Position numbers and translations under genes: made by a program. Shown here one piece after another: positions 23,808 to 33,973 of a stretch of 64,000 bases of DNA (the stretch's first letter is position 1; each line of letters starts with the position of its first letter). The notes beneath the pieces are model-generated. The model did no database searches. It was not told where the DNA came from and saw nothing but the letters and a program-made list of their open reading frames with translations. Source of the stretch: Leuconostocaceae bacterium ESL0723 (GTDB lineage: Bacteria; Bacillota; Bacilli; Lactobacillales; Lactobacillaceae); the NCBI GenBank assembly GCA_029392055.1, contig CP113928.1, forward strand, positions 804,501 through 868,500, written 5' to 3'.

Positions 23808-23879
23808 TTAGCTTAGCAAGTTGCGCAACAAGGCGTTATGAGAATGGGTAGTAGTGTGATTAAAAACTGATTTAGTCAT
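23808..23879 (-). CDS. Leader peptide B (23 aa) of PfoR-like gene B
   Basis: A short ORF beginning MTKSVFNHTTTHSHNALL and ending NLLS before TAA. GAGG lies eight bases before the ATG. It shares FNHTT/LNHTT and a following His with leader peptide A and sits at the same distance before a hairpin-plus-terminator region. Asn, His and Thr are over-represented (three His and three Thr in seven residues after Asn). This would make translation sensitive to charged tRNA-His or tRNA-Thr, or it could be an arrest motif. Neither is shown by the sequence. Confidence 0.65.
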   Translation of the reverse strand: MTKSVFNHTTTHSHNALLRNLLS

Positions 23880-23921
23880 CTTGCTTACCTCAATTCCAAA
23901 AATTTGTTAATCAGTGCTTTG

Positions 23922-23950
23922 ATTATAAACATTTAATTTAAGGGCGTCAA
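23922..23950 (-). promoter_or_regulatory. Promoter of PfoR-like gene B
   Basis: TTGACG (23945-23950), 17 bp, TATAAT (23922-23927). The fhs terminator lies just upstream (23970-23992), so gene B is not simply the tail of the pur operon. Confidence 0.8.
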
Positions 23951-23969
23951 TCAAAACTTTTATAAAATA

Positions 23970-23992
23970 AAAAACACCATGACGGTGTTTTT
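23970..23992 (-). terminator. Terminator at the end of the pur-fhs operon
   Basis: AAACACC, a short loop and GGTGTTT form the stem; the minus strand continues with a T-run (TTTTTTATTTTA). It follows the fhs stop by about 10 bp. Confidence 0.8.
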
Positions 23993-24001
23993 AAAAATTG
24001 T

Positions 24002-25666
24002 TTAGAACAGGCCGGTAATATTACCCTTTTCATCAATGTCAATGTCAAGCGCAGCCGGATGCTTTGGCAGACCAGGCATGGTCAAAATTGAACCAGTTAG
24101 GGCCACCAAGAAACCAGCGCCCAACTTAGGCACGAACTCACGAATATGGATATCAAAGTCACGCGGTGCGCCCAAGAGCTTGGGATTATCAGAAAGCGAA
24201 TACTGGGTCTTAGCCATGATAATTGGCAGCTTGTCCCAACCGCGCTTAGCAAATTCAGCCAACTGCTTCTTCGCCTTGTCAGCCAGGACAACGCCGTGAC
24301 CACCATAAATCTGGGTCACAATCTTTTCCAGCTTGGTTAGGGCCGAATCATCGGGCTGGTAAAGTGGCTGAAAATCGCTACTCTCCTGAGTGGCAGCGAC
24401 CGCGGCCTGGGCTAACTCGGTAGCACCCGCGCCGCCCTTGGCCCAAACGTCAGCCAGGTAGGCCTGGGCGCCCTGTTCGGCTACATAGCGTTTAACTAGA
24501 TCAAGTTCGGCCTCAGTATCGGCCGTAAAGCGGTTAATGGCGACTAAGACCGGTACACCGTAGCGTTGCATGGCCGCCATGTTTTGACCTAGGTTAGCCA
24601 GGCCGGTTTGCAGGGCTTCCAAGTTCTCCTGGTTAAGGTCGGCCAAGGCCACTCCACCGTGGTGCTTCAGGGCCCGAACAGTAGCGACGACGACCACGGC
24701 ATCCGGGTGCTTACCCAGTTTAGGGACCTTGACGTCCATGAACTTTTCACCACCCAAATCAGCACCAAAACCAGCTTCAGTGACCACGTAATCAGCTAAC
24801 TTTAGGGCCGTCTTAGTAGCCAGAACCGAGTTCGTCCCCTGGGCAATGTTAGCAAAGGGACCACCGTGGATAATGGCCGGCGTGTGGGCCAAGGTCTGAA
24901 CCAGGTTAGGCTTAATGGCATCCTTTAGGAGCACGGTCAGTGCGCCCGCAACGCCTAGGTCAGCGACGGTTACCGGTTCCTTGTCATAGGTGTAGGCAAC
25001 CACAATCTGGTTGATACGCCGCTTTAGGTCCATCAAATCAGTCGACAAGGTCAAGATAGCCATCAACTCGGAAGCCACCGTAATATCAAAGCCATCTTCC
25101 CGGGGCACACCAGAGGTTGGACCACCCAGACCAATCGTAACGTGGCGCAGAGCCCGGTCGTTAATATCGACGACCCGCTTCCAGAGAACCCGACGGGGAT
25201 CAATATTTAAGGGATTACCCTGGTAGATACTATTATCAACCAAGGCAGCCAGGGTATCGTGGGCACTAGTCAGGGCATGAAAATCGCCAGTGAAGTGCAA
25301 ATTAATATCGGCCATCGGTACAACCTGGGCATAACCACCACCGGTAGCACCACCCTTTAAGCCCATCACTGGACCCAGGGAAGGTTCCCGGAGGGCAATC
25401 ATGGTCTTTTGACCGATTTGGTTAAGACCATCGGCTAAACCAACGGTAACGGTCGACTTCCCTTCTCCAGCTGGGGTCGGGTTAATCGAGGTCACCAAAA
25501 TTAACTTACCCAGGTCATTTCGATCATTTAACTGGGCATCCAGGTTAATCTTAGCCTTATCATAGCCAATCGGCTCAATTTCATCGGCTGTTAAGCCAGC
25601 CCGCTCAGCAATTTTACTGATGGGTTCAATCTGGGCTTCCTGTGCAATTTCAATGTCGGTTTTCAT
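24002..25666 (-). CDS. fhs: Formate-tetrahydrofolate ligase
   Basis: Makes 10-formyl-tetrahydrofolate from formate, THF and ATP. The 554 residues contain the ATP-binding loop [18 protein letters not shown] near residue 65, the family segment [14 protein letters not shown] near 108 and the substrate region [14 protein letters not shown] near 273. Length is normal. It is the twelfth gene of the purine operon, 29 bp after purD, and feeds the formyl donor needed by PurN and PurH, so its position fits its function. It ends at a terminator. Confidence 0.96.
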   Translation of the reverse strand: MKTDIEIAQEAQIEPISKIAERAGLTADEIEPIGYDKAKINLDAQLNDRNDLGKLILVTSINPTPAGEGKSTVTVGLADGLNQIGQKTMIALREPSLGPVMGLKGGATGGGYAQVVPMADINLHFTGDFHALTSAHDTLAALVDNSIYQGNPLNIDPRRVLWKRVVDINDRALRHVTIGLGGPTSGVPREDGFDITVASELMAILTLSTDLMDLKRRINQIVVAYTYDKEPVTVADLGVAGALTVLLKDAIKPNLVQTLAHTPAIIHGGPFANIAQGTNSVLATKTALKLADYVVTEAGFGADLGGEKFMDVKVPKLGKHPDAVVVVATVRALKHHGGVALADLNQENLEALQTGLANLGQNMAAMQRYGVPVLVAINRFTADTEAELDLVKRYVAEQGAQAYLADVWAKGGAGATELAQAAVAATQESSDFQPLYQPDDSALTKLEKIVTQIYGGHGVVLADKAKKQLAEFAKRGWDKLPIIMAKTQYSLSDNPKLLGAPRDFDIHIREFVPKLGAGFLVALTGSILTMPGLPKHPAALDIDIDEKGNITGLF

Positions 25667-25695
25667 GTACGCTCCTCACCTAATCCCCTATTACT

Positions 25696-26955
25696 TTATT
25701 CTGCCAAATCCTTGGCCCAGTGGCCAATATCATGCCGGTAGACCAAATCCAAGTTCGCCTGGTCTAAGACCTGGTAAACCTTTTCCTGGGCCAGGAGGGT
25801 GTCGGCTTCATGGGCGATGACCGTGGCCACTCGTCCGCCACTGGCCACTAAGTGACCATCTTCGGCCTTAACACTGGCATAATCAACCGCCAAACCAGGC
25901 AAGTCGGCCGGACTGGGCACCACTGCCCCCGGTTGAGGGGCTTCCGGATAACCCGGTGATGCCAGGACAACGCCAAGATAAACCTGTCCCTTTTGCCAGT
26001 CAACCTGAGGTTGTTCACCAGCCAGCAAGTCGACAATCACCTGATAAAAATCACTGTTTAACTGGGGCAAAACGACCTGGGCCTCAGGGTCACCAAAGCG
26101 AACATTAAACTCAATTACCTTGGGACCAGCGTCAGTGAGCATGACCCCAGTATAAAGAACGCCGGTAAAGGGCAGCCCCCGGTCAGCCATGGCGGCGAGC
26201 AAAGGTTCTACCAGCTGACTAATGGCCTGCTGGGCATCCTTTTCCGGTAACCAGGATAAGGGACTATAAGCCCCCATGCCCCCAGTATTCGGACCACGGT
26301 CATGGTCGAAACGGCGCTTATGATCTTGGGCCATCGGTGCGTGAACTACCCGACCATCCTTACCAACCAAGGAGAAAATCGAAAATTCTACGCCGGACAG
26401 GAATTCCTCCATCACCAACTTGGCCTCAGGGTCACGTTGGTAAAGGTCGGCCAAATAGCGTTGGGCACTATCTAAATCTTGGATAATGGTCACGCCCTTA
26501 CCCAGAGCCAGTCCATCCAATTTAAAGACCACTGGTAGGTCAAATTTTTCAAGAGCCCGCTCAGCTGCCACCAGGCTGGTCACCGTAATGGCCCGGGCGG
26601 TTGGAATCTGGTTAGCGGTGAGGACCTCCTTGGCAAAGGTCTTGGACCCCTCCAACTGGGCCTGCTGGGCACGGGGACCAAAAATTTTTAATCCGCGGGC
26701 CTCAAATTCATCAACAATTCCTAAAATCAGAGGATCTTCATTACCAACAAAGGTTAAATCAACCCCCTGCTCTTCCGCTGCTTGGGCTAGACCCTGCAGG
26801 TCATTGGCCTTAATCGGCAACCGAGAAAGGCCGGCATCTTGCATGCCATCATTACCTGGGGCCACCAAGACCTGGTCAACTTGGGGACTTTTTAAGAAAG
26901 CTTTTGCCAGCGCGTGCTCGCGGGCGCCTGATCCGACTACTAGTACCTTAGCCAT
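25696..26955 (-). CDS. purD: Phosphoribosylamine-glycine ligase
   Basis: Second step of IMP synthesis: joins glycine to phosphoribosylamine using ATP. The 419 residues form an ATP-grasp enzyme: an N-terminal domain starting KVLVVGSGAREHALAKAF, KLDGLALGKGV near 145 as part of the ATP site, and IEFNVRFGDPEAQVVLPQL near 282 carrying the metal ligands. Length is normal. Located 22 bp after purH in the operon. Nothing unusual was noticed. Confidence 0.96.
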   Translation of the reverse strand: MAKVLVVGSGAREHALAKAFLKSPQVDQVLVAPGNDGMQDAGLSRLPIKANDLQGLAQAAEEQGVDLTFVGNEDPLILGIVDEFEARGLKIFGPRAQQAQLEGSKTFAKEVLTANQIPTARAITVTSLVAAERALEKFDLPVVFKLDGLALGKGVTIIQDLDSAQRYLADLYQRDPEAKLVMEEFLSGVEFSIFSLVGKDGRVVHAPMAQDHKRRFDHDRGPNTGGMGAYSPLSWLPEKDAQQAISQLVEPLLAAMADRGLPFTGVLYTGVMLTDAGPKVIEFNVRFGDPEAQVVLPQLNSDFYQVIVDLLAGEQPQVDWQKGQVYLGVVLASPGYPEAPQPGAVVPSPADLPGLAVDYASVKAEDGHLVASGGRVATVIAHEADTLLAQEKVYQVLDQANLDLVYRHDIGHWAKDLAE

Positions 26956-26977
26956 CCTATCTTCCTCTTAATGCTTA

Positions 26978-28504
26978 TTAATGCTTGAAGTGACGCCGAC
27001 CGGAAAATACCAGGGCAACACCAAGTTCGTTGGCCTTGTCAATGGAATCCTGATCCTTGATAGAGCCACCGGGTTCTACAATTGCCTTAATGCCGTGCTC
27101 AGCCGCATAAGCCACCGAGTCATCCATGGGGAAGAAGGCATCTGAGGCCAGTACCGCCTGGTCAAAGCCAGGCTTATCCTGGGCCTTAGTCACGGCCATC
27201 TTCACTGAATCAATCCGGTTAGGCTGGCCAGCACCAACCCCGAGGGTCTGACCAGCGCGGGCAACCACGATGGCGTTGGACTTGACGTGCTTGACTGCCT
27301 TTTGGGCAAAGACCATCGCCTCTAACTGCTCTTCAGTAGGCTGCACCTTAGAAACCACCCTAAAGTCGGTCGCATTTTCACTGAGCAAGTCCCGGTCCTG
27401 GGCCACTAGACCACCAAGAACACTGGTGACATCCAAACGGTTAGGAATATCAGTGGTAAATGGCAGCGTCAGCAGGCGCAGGTTTTTCTTCTTGGCCAAA
27501 ACTTCGTAAGCCTCAGGGGTGAAGCTAGGTGCAATGATGATTTCCAAGAAGATGGCGTGCATCTTTTCCGCCGTAGCCAAATCAACTTCCCGGTTCAGGG
27601 CCACAATTCCACCGAAAATAGAAATATCATCAGCCGCAAAGGCCTGGTCCCAGGCCGCCTCAATCGTCTTACCCTGGCCGATACCAGCCGGGTTCATATG
27701 CTTAACCGTTACCACAGTAGTCTCTGGGTATTCAGCAATAATCCGCAGGGCTGCATCGGCATCGCGGATGTTGTTATAGCTGAGCTGCTTGCCGTGCAAG
27801 ATTTTAGCACTCAATACTGAGTAATCTTCGGGCAGGGCTGACTGGTAAACCGCGGCCTCCTGGTCAGGGTTTTCACCATAACGCATGTCAGCCACCTTAT
27901 CGTTGGCCAGAGTCAGCTCATCTGGGAATTCCTGGTCAGTCAGGTAATCAGCAATCATGGCATCGTAGGCCGCCGTGTGCTGGAAAACCTTGGTGGCCAA
28001 GTTACGCCGGAAGGCCAGGTCAGCATCATCACTTTGCAGGTGGTTAATCACCTCGGCATAGTCCTTAGGATCAACGACAGGCAAGACCGCCGCAAAATTC
28101 TTGGCCGCTGAACGCAGCATGGAAGGACCACCGATATCAATGTTTTCAATCGCTTGCTCGTCAGTTACATCTGGCTTTTGAATTGTTTCCTTGAAGGGGT
28201 ACAAGTTCACGACCACCATATCGATTGGCGTGATGTTATGTTCCTTAAGGGTCGCCATGTGCTCAGGGATATCACGCCGAGCTAAGAGGGCGCCGTGCAC
28301 ACGGGGGTGGAGGGTCTTAACCCGACCATCGAGCATTTCTGGAAATTCAGTTACTGACTCAATGCCAATCACCGGCAGGCCAGCTTCTTCCAGCACTTTA
28401 TGGGTACCACCAGTGGAAACCAACTCAAAACCCAGGTCAACTAGTTGCTGGGCAAACGGCACCAAATCGGTCTTATCGGAAACACTAAGCAAAGCGCGCT
28501 TCAT
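26978..28504 (-). CDS. purH: Bifunctional AICAR transformylase/IMP cyclohydrolase
   Basis: Catalyses the last two steps to IMP, using 10-formyl-THF. The 508 residues show the N-terminal MGS-like cyclohydrolase ([35 protein letters not shown]) up to about 190 and the C-terminal transformylase, with [12 protein letters not shown] near 209 and [12 protein letters not shown] near 268. Length is normal. It overlaps purN by 4 bp, indicating translational coupling. Confidence 0.96.
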   Translation of the reverse strand: MKRALLSVSDKTDLVPFAQQLVDLGFELVSTGGTHKVLEEAGLPVIGIESVTEFPEMLDGRVKTLHPRVHGALLARRDIPEHMATLKEHNITPIDMVVVNLYPFKETIQKPDVTDEQAIENIDIGGPSMLRSAAKNFAAVLPVVDPKDYAEVINHLQSDDADLAFRRNLATKVFQHTAAYDAMIADYLTDQEFPDELTLANDKVADMRYGENPDQEAAVYQSALPEDYSVLSAKILHGKQLSYNNIRDADAALRIIAEYPETTVVTVKHMNPAGIGQGKTIEAAWDQAFAADDISIFGGIVALNREVDLATAEKMHAIFLEIIIAPSFTPEAYEVLAKKKNLRLLTLPFTTDIPNRLDVTSVLGGLVAQDRDLLSENATDFRVVSKVQPTEEQLEAMVFAQKAVKHVKSNAIVVARAGQTLGVGAGQPNRIDSVKMAVTKAQDKPGFDQAVLASDAFFPMDDSVAYAAEHGIKAIVEPGGSIKDQDSIDKANELGVALVFSGRRHFKH

Positions 28505-29103
28505 GAATGTAATTCTCCCTTTTCTAATAGCTGGGCCAAGACTGCTGGATACAGCCGGTGCTCGACCTCATGAATTCTTTCAGTTAAATCGGCCAAGGAA
28601 TCATCGGGATTTCTTGGCACTTCTGCCTGGGCAATCACCGGCCCAGTATCAATCCCGTCATCGATGTAGTGGACGGTAACCCCGGTCACTGGCACCCCGG
28701 CCTCATAGGCGTCTTCGATACTGTGACGTCCTGGAAACTTCGGCAAGAGGGCTGGATGGAGGTTAATAATCCGCTTGGGAAAGGCAGCCAACAGGGTGGG
28801 GGTGATAATCCGCATGTAGCCGGCCAGGAGAATGGCATCAACCTGGTGAGCTTTTAGCTCAGCCACGATGGCTTCTTCGGCGGCTGACTTACTTGGGTAA
28901 TCCCGGTAGGCCACCTTGAAGACTGGAATATCCCATTTCTTAGCCCGTTCGATTACCGGCGCATCAGCATGGTCAACGACTACCAAGACAATTTTGGCTG
29001 GCAGGTGCTGGTCAACAATCGCCTCCTGGAGGGCTGAAAAATTAGTCCCAGTTCCCGAGGCAAAGACAGCCAGGCGGACTTTTTTTTCACTTAAACTGGC
29101 CAT
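28501..29103 (-). CDS. purN: Phosphoribosylglycinamide formyltransferase
   Basis: Third step of IMP synthesis, formyl-THF dependent. The 200 residues include the phosphate-binding [16 protein letters not shown] near 13 and the catalytic triad region: Asn in [15 protein letters not shown] near 108, His in [17 protein letters not shown] near 140, and Asp in the same segment. Start at 29103 lies 13 bp inside the purM 3' end. Length is normal for this small family. Confidence 0.95.
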   Translation of the reverse strand: MASLSEKKVRLAVFASGTGTNFSALQEAIVDQHLPAKIVLVVVDHADAPVIERAKKWDIPVFKVAYRDYPSKSAAEEAIVAELKAHQVDAILLAGYMRIITPTLLAAFPKRIINLHPALLPKFPGRHSIEDAYEAGVPVTGVTVHYIDDGIDTGPVIAQAEVPRNPDDSLADLTERIHEVEHRLYPAVLAQLLEKGELHS

Positions 29104-30146
29104 GGTGCCTCCCCTTCAAAGACAACTGCTGCTTGGTCAGGCTGGCCAGGAATAATCCGACCCACCTGGTAGGCAGGTTGTTGATTATCGGCCAAACTCT
29201 GCATCACCTGCTCGACCTGCTCAGGTCGGACAGCTAAGACCATGCCCAAACCATTGTTAAAGGTTAAGAGCATGTCAGCCAGTGACAGATCACCAGCAGC
29301 TTGCAACTGATTAAAGATCGGCAAAATTGGCCAAGAACCCCAGTTCAGCTGGGAGCTAACCCCTTCCGGCAATGCCCGTGGTAGGTTTTCCACCAGGCCA
29401 CCACCGGTAATGTGGGCCGCTGACTTAACTAAGCCCTGCTCAACCAGTGGCCAAACCGCCTTGGTGTAGAGCTTAGTTGGCGTTAACAAGGCATCTTGAG
29501 TGGCCTGATCCAACTTGTTAAAGCCGGTGGCATCATCCTTAATGCCCAGCACGTGGCGCACTAGGGAGTAACCATTAGAGTGGATACCTGATGAAGGCAG
29601 TCCAATGAGGACATCCCCCACGGCTACGTCCTTAGCATGGAGCAATTGACTGGCATCAGCCACCCCAACCGCAAAGGCCGCTAGGTCATAGTGGTGGGGC
29701 TGGTAAAGACCGGGTAATTCAGCACTTTCGCCACCAATTAAGGCAATCTGAGCTTCCTTGGCAGCTTTGGCAATCCCGGTCACAATCTCAGCCGCAACCG
29801 CTGGCCGCATCTTATCAACAGCCAGATAGTCCAGCATAAAGGCGGGCTTAGCCCCCTGGGCCAAAATGTCGTTAACCACCATGCCGACCAAATCCTGGCC
29901 AATTGTGTCGTGGCGGTTAGCGGCAATGGCTAGGAGTAGCTTCGTCCCCACGCCATCAGCCCCACTAATTAGGACCGGTTCTTTTAGGTTAGGGTCAAGG
30001 GCATAGGCTGCACCAAAACCACCAATCCCACCCAAAACATTGGGCGTGTAGGTGTCTTTAACCGCACTTGACATCATTTCAACGGCTTTATTACCCGCCT
30101 CAATGTCAACACCGGCCGCTTCGTAGGCCTTGGGCTCGTCTGCCAT
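29091..30146 (-). CDS. purM: Phosphoribosylformylglycinamidine cyclo-ligase
   Basis: Fifth step of the pathway: ATP-dependent closure of the imidazole ring to give AIR. The 351 residues carry the N-terminal YEAAGVDIEAGNKAVEMM, the ATP-site loop SGADGVGTKLLLA near 60, GGESAELPGLY near 137 and ITGGGLVENLPRALP near 248, all hallmarks of PurM. It touches purF by one base and overlaps purN by 13 bp. Nothing unusual was noticed. Confidence 0.96.
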   Translation of the reverse strand: MADEPKAYEAAGVDIEAGNKAVEMMSSAVKDTYTPNVLGGIGGFGAAYALDPNLKEPVLISGADGVGTKLLLAIAANRHDTIGQDLVGMVVNDILAQGAKPAFMLDYLAVDKMRPAVAAEIVTGIAKAAKEAQIALIGGESAELPGLYQPHHYDLAAFAVGVADASQLLHAKDVAVGDVLIGLPSSGIHSNGYSLVRHVLGIKDDATGFNKLDQATQDALLTPTKLYTKAVWPLVEQGLVKSAAHITGGGLVENLPRALPEGVSSQLNWGSWPILPIFNQLQAAGDLSLADMLLTFNNGLGMVLAVRPEQVEQVMQSLADNQQPAYQVGRIIPGQPDQAAVVFEGEAPWPV

Positions 30147-31690
30147 TAATTTACTCCTTCTGCCAGTTGCTCTTCCTGCTTAACCAGCATTTCATCCTGG
30201 TAGAAACTCGTTGGTTCAGGGGCAAAGGTCACTTCCCCAGCACGATAGGCATCGGCCAGTTCGGGACTGTAGTCATAAATTGGACTTGGATAATGCCCAT
30301 CAAAGTAGGCGGTCGTCAAACCGGTCCGATCGTCTGGCATCTTCAGGTTAATAGCCTCCACCAGACCGTCGGTACTGAGAAAGGCCAGGGAGTCGGCCTC
30401 AATCAGACGAGTCATTTCAGGTAAGGTATGGTTAGCCCCCATCAACTCTTCCCGGGTTTGAACATCGATTCCATAAAAGGCTGGGTACTTGAAGATTGGA
30501 CTTGCAATCCGCACGTGGACTGACTTAGCGCCAGCCTCTTTTAGCATCCGCACGATGTACATGGAAGTCGTACCACGTACCAGCGAATCATCGACTAGGA
30601 CCACATTCTTGTCCTTAACCACTGACTCAACGGCACTGAGCTTCATCCGCACAGCGCGTTCGCGCTTTTCCTGGCTGGCCTCGATAAAGGTCCGGGCAAT
30701 GTACTGGTTTTTAACCAGACCCATTTCATTGGGCAGACCAGCTGCTTCAGCGTAACCACTCGCCGCACTCAGACTAGAATTTGGCACACCGACCACGATG
30801 TCAGCGTTTAGAACCGGCTGCTCCTTGGCTAGGTTAGCACCCATCTTCTTGCGAGCCTGGTGAACATTGACACCATAGATGTCAGAATCTGGCCGGGCGA
30901 AGTAAACATATTCCATGACATCAATATTGACATCGGTCTTGTCCGTGTAATGGCTAATTGATAAGCCATCATCGTTAATCTTAATCAATTCACCGGGCTG
31001 TACGTCCCGGATAAACTTGGCCCCCACCACGTGGAGGGCCGCTGTTTCTGAGGTCACCACGTAGCTACCATTTGGCATCTGCCCCAAAACAAAGGGACGG
31101 AAGGCGTGGGGATCTAACATGGCATAAAGCGCATTAGGCGTCATCAACAAGAAGGCGAAGCCACCCCGCAGCTGGTTCAAGGCTTCCTTCAACTTACCCT
31201 CGAAGGTCTCAGCATGTGAGCGCCGGATTAGATGCAAGATAATCTCTGAATCTGATGAAGACTGGAAAATTGCTCCCTGCTCCTCAAGCTCATTACGCAG
31301 AGTCAAGGCGTTGGTCAAATTTCCATTGTGGGCTAAGGCCAACTGCATATCGTGAAAATTAGCCATCAAGGGCTGAATATTTTCAATCCCGTGCGAGCCA
31401 GAAGTGGCATAACGTACGTGACCAATGGCAGCGTCACCCTTAAGGTGCTCTAGCTTAGTTGGATCGCGGAAGACGTCGGCTACTAAGCCAAGTCCGCGCT
31501 CCTGCCAGAGGTGCCCCTCGTTATTAGCAACGATACCGGCCCCTTCTTGACCACGGTGCTGAAGGGCATGAAGGCCATAATAGGTCAACCCAGCCGCATC
31601 TTCACGGCCCCAAATACCAAAGATGCCACATTCCTCATTCAAAGAAGAAACGTTTTCATCCATTAAATCTGTCTGCATATTCGTATTCAT
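30146..31690 (-). CDS. purF: Amidophosphoribosyltransferase lacking Fe-S cysteines
   Basis: First committed step of purine synthesis, with an N-terminal glutaminase and a C-terminal PRPP transferase. The 514 residues begin with a short propeptide; Cys21 in LNEECGIFGIWG is the expected N-terminal nucleophile after processing. The PRPP loop VVLVDDSLVRGTTS is near 367. Bacillus-type PurF proteins with a propeptide bind a 4Fe-4S cluster through four cysteines. Here Cys21 is the only cysteine in the whole protein, and the C-terminal cluster region reads TGLTTAYFDGHYPSPIY. The enzyme must therefore fold without the cluster. It lies between purL and purM in a tightly packed operon. Confidence 0.95.
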   Translation of the reverse strand: MNTNMQTDLMDENVSSLNEECGIFGIWGREDAAGLTYYGLHALQHRGQEGAGIVANNEGHLWQERGLGLVADVFRDPTKLEHLKGDAAIGHVRYATSGSHGIENIQPLMANFHDMQLALAHNGNLTNALTLRNELEEQGAIFQSSSDSEIILHLIRRSHAETFEGKLKEALNQLRGGFAFLLMTPNALYAMLDPHAFRPFVLGQMPNGSYVVTSETAALHVVGAKFIRDVQPGELIKINDDGLSISHYTDKTDVNIDVMEYVYFARPDSDIYGVNVHQARKKMGANLAKEQPVLNADIVVGVPNSSLSAASGYAEAAGLPNEMGLVKNQYIARTFIEASQEKRERAVRMKLSAVESVVKDKNVVLVDDSLVRGTTSMYIVRMLKEAGAKSVHVRIASPIFKYPAFYGIDVQTREELMGANHTLPEMTRLIEADSLAFLSTDGLVEAINLKMPDDRTGLTTAYFDGHYPSPIYDYSPELADAYRAGEVTFAPEPTSFYQDEMLVKQEEQLAEGVN

Positions 31691-31703
31691 GATTATTATG
31701 CTC

Positions 31704-33947
31704 CTACTCTGCCATTAGCTTAGGAATTGCCGTTTGATAAATCTGCTTAGCTTCCGCCGTGCTAAGGGCAATTTGACCGTCTTGGGCCAAAATTTTTAGT
31801 TCAGGTTCCTGAGTCACTTCGCCCAAAGCCGTGACCGGCACATTGGCAGCTTCGACGAACTGGTCAAAGGCATCAACTTGATCAGGATGAACACTGAGAA
31901 CAAAGCGACCAGAAGTTTCTGAGAATAACTGGGCCATTGGGGACTTGATGCCAACCTTGATTCCTAATTCGTTAGGGAAGGCACTCTCGGCCAAGGCCAC
32001 GCCCAGGCCACCCTCACTCAAATCGTGGGCACTGGCCACTAGGCCAGCCTGGATGGCTTTTAGGACAAACTTCTGATTGGCAACTTCGGCTAAGGCATCG
32101 AAGTCAAAGAGACGGCCCGACACCTTACCAATTTGCATTTTTTGAATTTCACTACCGTTAAAGCTGTCTTCGGTTTTACCAACCAGATAAAGGCGGTCAC
32201 CGGGCTGCTTAAAGTCAAAGCGGGTAATATTTTGGTTATCTTCAATCAGACCTACCATGCCCACCATGGCGGTTGGTTCGATAGCCTGGTTATCAGTTTC
32301 ATTGTATAGACTGACGTTCCCAGAAATTACGGGCGTGTTAAGCTCCTTGGCCATGCTAGTCATGCCTTCAACGGCCTGGTGCAACTCGTAATAAACCTGG
32401 GGATTGTCCGGTGAACCAAAGTTTAGGCAGTCAGTCATGCCAATTGGTAGGCCACCAGTCGCCACGATGTTCCGTGAAGCTTCGGCCACGGCCATCTGGG
32501 CCCCCACGTAGGGGTCCAAGTAAAGATAGTGGGCGTTGACATCGGTGGTCATCGACAGGGCCTTTTTCGTTCCCCGAATCCGGGTAACGCCGGCATCACC
32601 ACCCGGCTTAATGACTGTGTCAGCGCGAACCTGGGTGTCAAAGTGCCGGAACAGGCTGGCCTTTGAGGCAATCGTTGGCTGCGCCAGGAGTTCCTTTAAC
32701 ACCTTAGTACCGTCTTCAACTACCGGCTGGTACTGGTTGGGATTGGCTCTCAGGATGCGCTCAGGCATCTCCTGGTCCAACTTAGGCTCAGGCGCATGGG
32801 TCAAGAAATCGATATCAACGTCGGTCACCGTTTCACCGTGATAGTCCAAACGGTAGCGGCCATCATCGGTCACCTGACCAACGGCTACGGCATCCAGGCC
32901 AGCCTGCTTAAAGAGGTCGATAACTGGCTGTTCTTCACCCTTTTTCACAACCAGGAGCATCCGCTCCTGTGATTCTGACAGCATCAGTTCATAAGGGGTC
33001 AGGTTCGCTTCACGTTGGGGAACCTGGTCTAAGTCCAAGCGGATACCAGTCCCGGCCTTAGAAGCCATTTCAGAACTCGAAGACAGGAGACCAGCGGCAC
33101 CCATGTCTTGGATACCAATGATACTGCTGCCGTACTTCTTGATGGCTTCAATGGTGGCATCCATAACCAGCTTTTCCAGGAAGGGATCACCCACCTGTAC
33201 GGCTGAACGATCCGCCGCCTCTTCAGTCGAGAATTCAGCACTGGCAAAACTGGCCCCGTTGATACCATCTCGGCCAGTCTTAGCACCGACGTAGATAATG
33301 GTATTCCCACTACCCTTGGCCTGACCAACCTGCATGGCATCCTGGTCAACTAGGCCAACTGACATGACGTTCACCAGTGGATTCCCGGCATAACTATCGT
33401 CAAAGGCAATCTCACCACCTAGGTTAGGAATGCCAATGGCATTACCATAACCGGCAATTCCAGCGATGACCCCATCCAGGATTTGGCGGGTCTTTGGGTT
33501 GTCTAGTTCGCCAAAACGAAGGGAATCGAGCACGGCAATTGGCTGGGCACCCATGGAGAAGATATCGCGTAAGATGCCACCAACACCGGTGGCTGCTCCT
33601 TCATAGGGTTCAACAAAGGAAGGATGGTTGTGACTTTCAGCCTTGAAGACTACTGCCTGGCCATCGCCGATGTCTAAGATACCGGCTCCTTCACCGGGAC
33701 CTTGCAGAACCCGGTCATTCCGGGACCAAAACTTGCGCAGGGCTGGCTTAGACTTTTTGTAGGAACAGTGTTCCGACCACATCCCAGAAAAGATACCCGC
33801 CTCCGTATAATTTGGTAGGCGGCCCAGGTGCTTAACGATCAGGTCAAATTCATGATCTGTCAAACCCCAGTCTGCATAGATTTTTTCAGCAGCAATGGTT
33901 TCTGGACTGGGCTCATTGGCCATCGGATTACTTGCTTGGGTACTCAT
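31704..33947 (-). CDS. purL: Phosphoribosylformylglycinamidine synthase subunit PurL
   Basis: Synthetase subunit of FGAM synthase, converting FGAR to FGAM with ATP and ammonia supplied by PurQ. The 747 residues match the small, Gram-positive form that needs PurS and PurQ, both encoded next upstream. Visible: [18 protein letters not shown] near 52, [20 protein letters not shown] near 101, and [21 protein letters not shown] near 446. Length is normal. It lies 26 bp after purQ and 13 bp before purF. Confidence 0.97.
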   Translation of the reverse strand: MSTQASNPMANEPSPETIAAEKIYADWGLTDHEFDLIVKHLGRLPNYTEAGIFSGMWSEHCSYKKSKPALRKFWSRNDRVLQGPGEGAGILDIGDGQAVVFKAESHNHPSFVEPYEGAATGVGGILRDIFSMGAQPIAVLDSLRFGELDNPKTRQILDGVIAGIAGYGNAIGIPNLGGEIAFDDSYAGNPLVNVMSVGLVDQDAMQVGQAKGSGNTIIYVGAKTGRDGINGASFASAEFSTEEAADRSAVQVGDPFLEKLVMDATIEAIKKYGSSIIGIQDMGAAGLLSSSSEMASKAGTGIRLDLDQVPQREANLTPYELMLSESQERMLLVVKKGEEQPVIDLFKQAGLDAVAVGQVTDDGRYRLDYHGETVTDVDIDFLTHAPEPKLDQEMPERILRANPNQYQPVVEDGTKVLKELLAQPTIASKASLFRHFDTQVRADTVIKPGGDAGVTRIRGTKKALSMTTDVNAHYLYLDPYVGAQMAVAEASRNIVATGGLPIGMTDCLNFGSPDNPQVYYELHQAVEGMTSMAKELNTPVISGNVSLYNETDNQAIEPTAMVGMVGLIEDNQNITRFDFKQPGDRLYLVGKTEDSFNGSEIQKMQIGKVSGRLFDFDALAEVANQKFVLKAIQAGLVASAHDLSEGGLGVALAESAFPNELGIKVGIKSPMAQLFSETSGRFVLSVHPDQVDAFDQFVEAANVPVTALGEVTQEPELKILAQDGQIALSTAEAKQIYQTAIPKLMAE

Positions 33948-33973
33948 CCAATTCTCCTTTAAAGCTAACGGTT

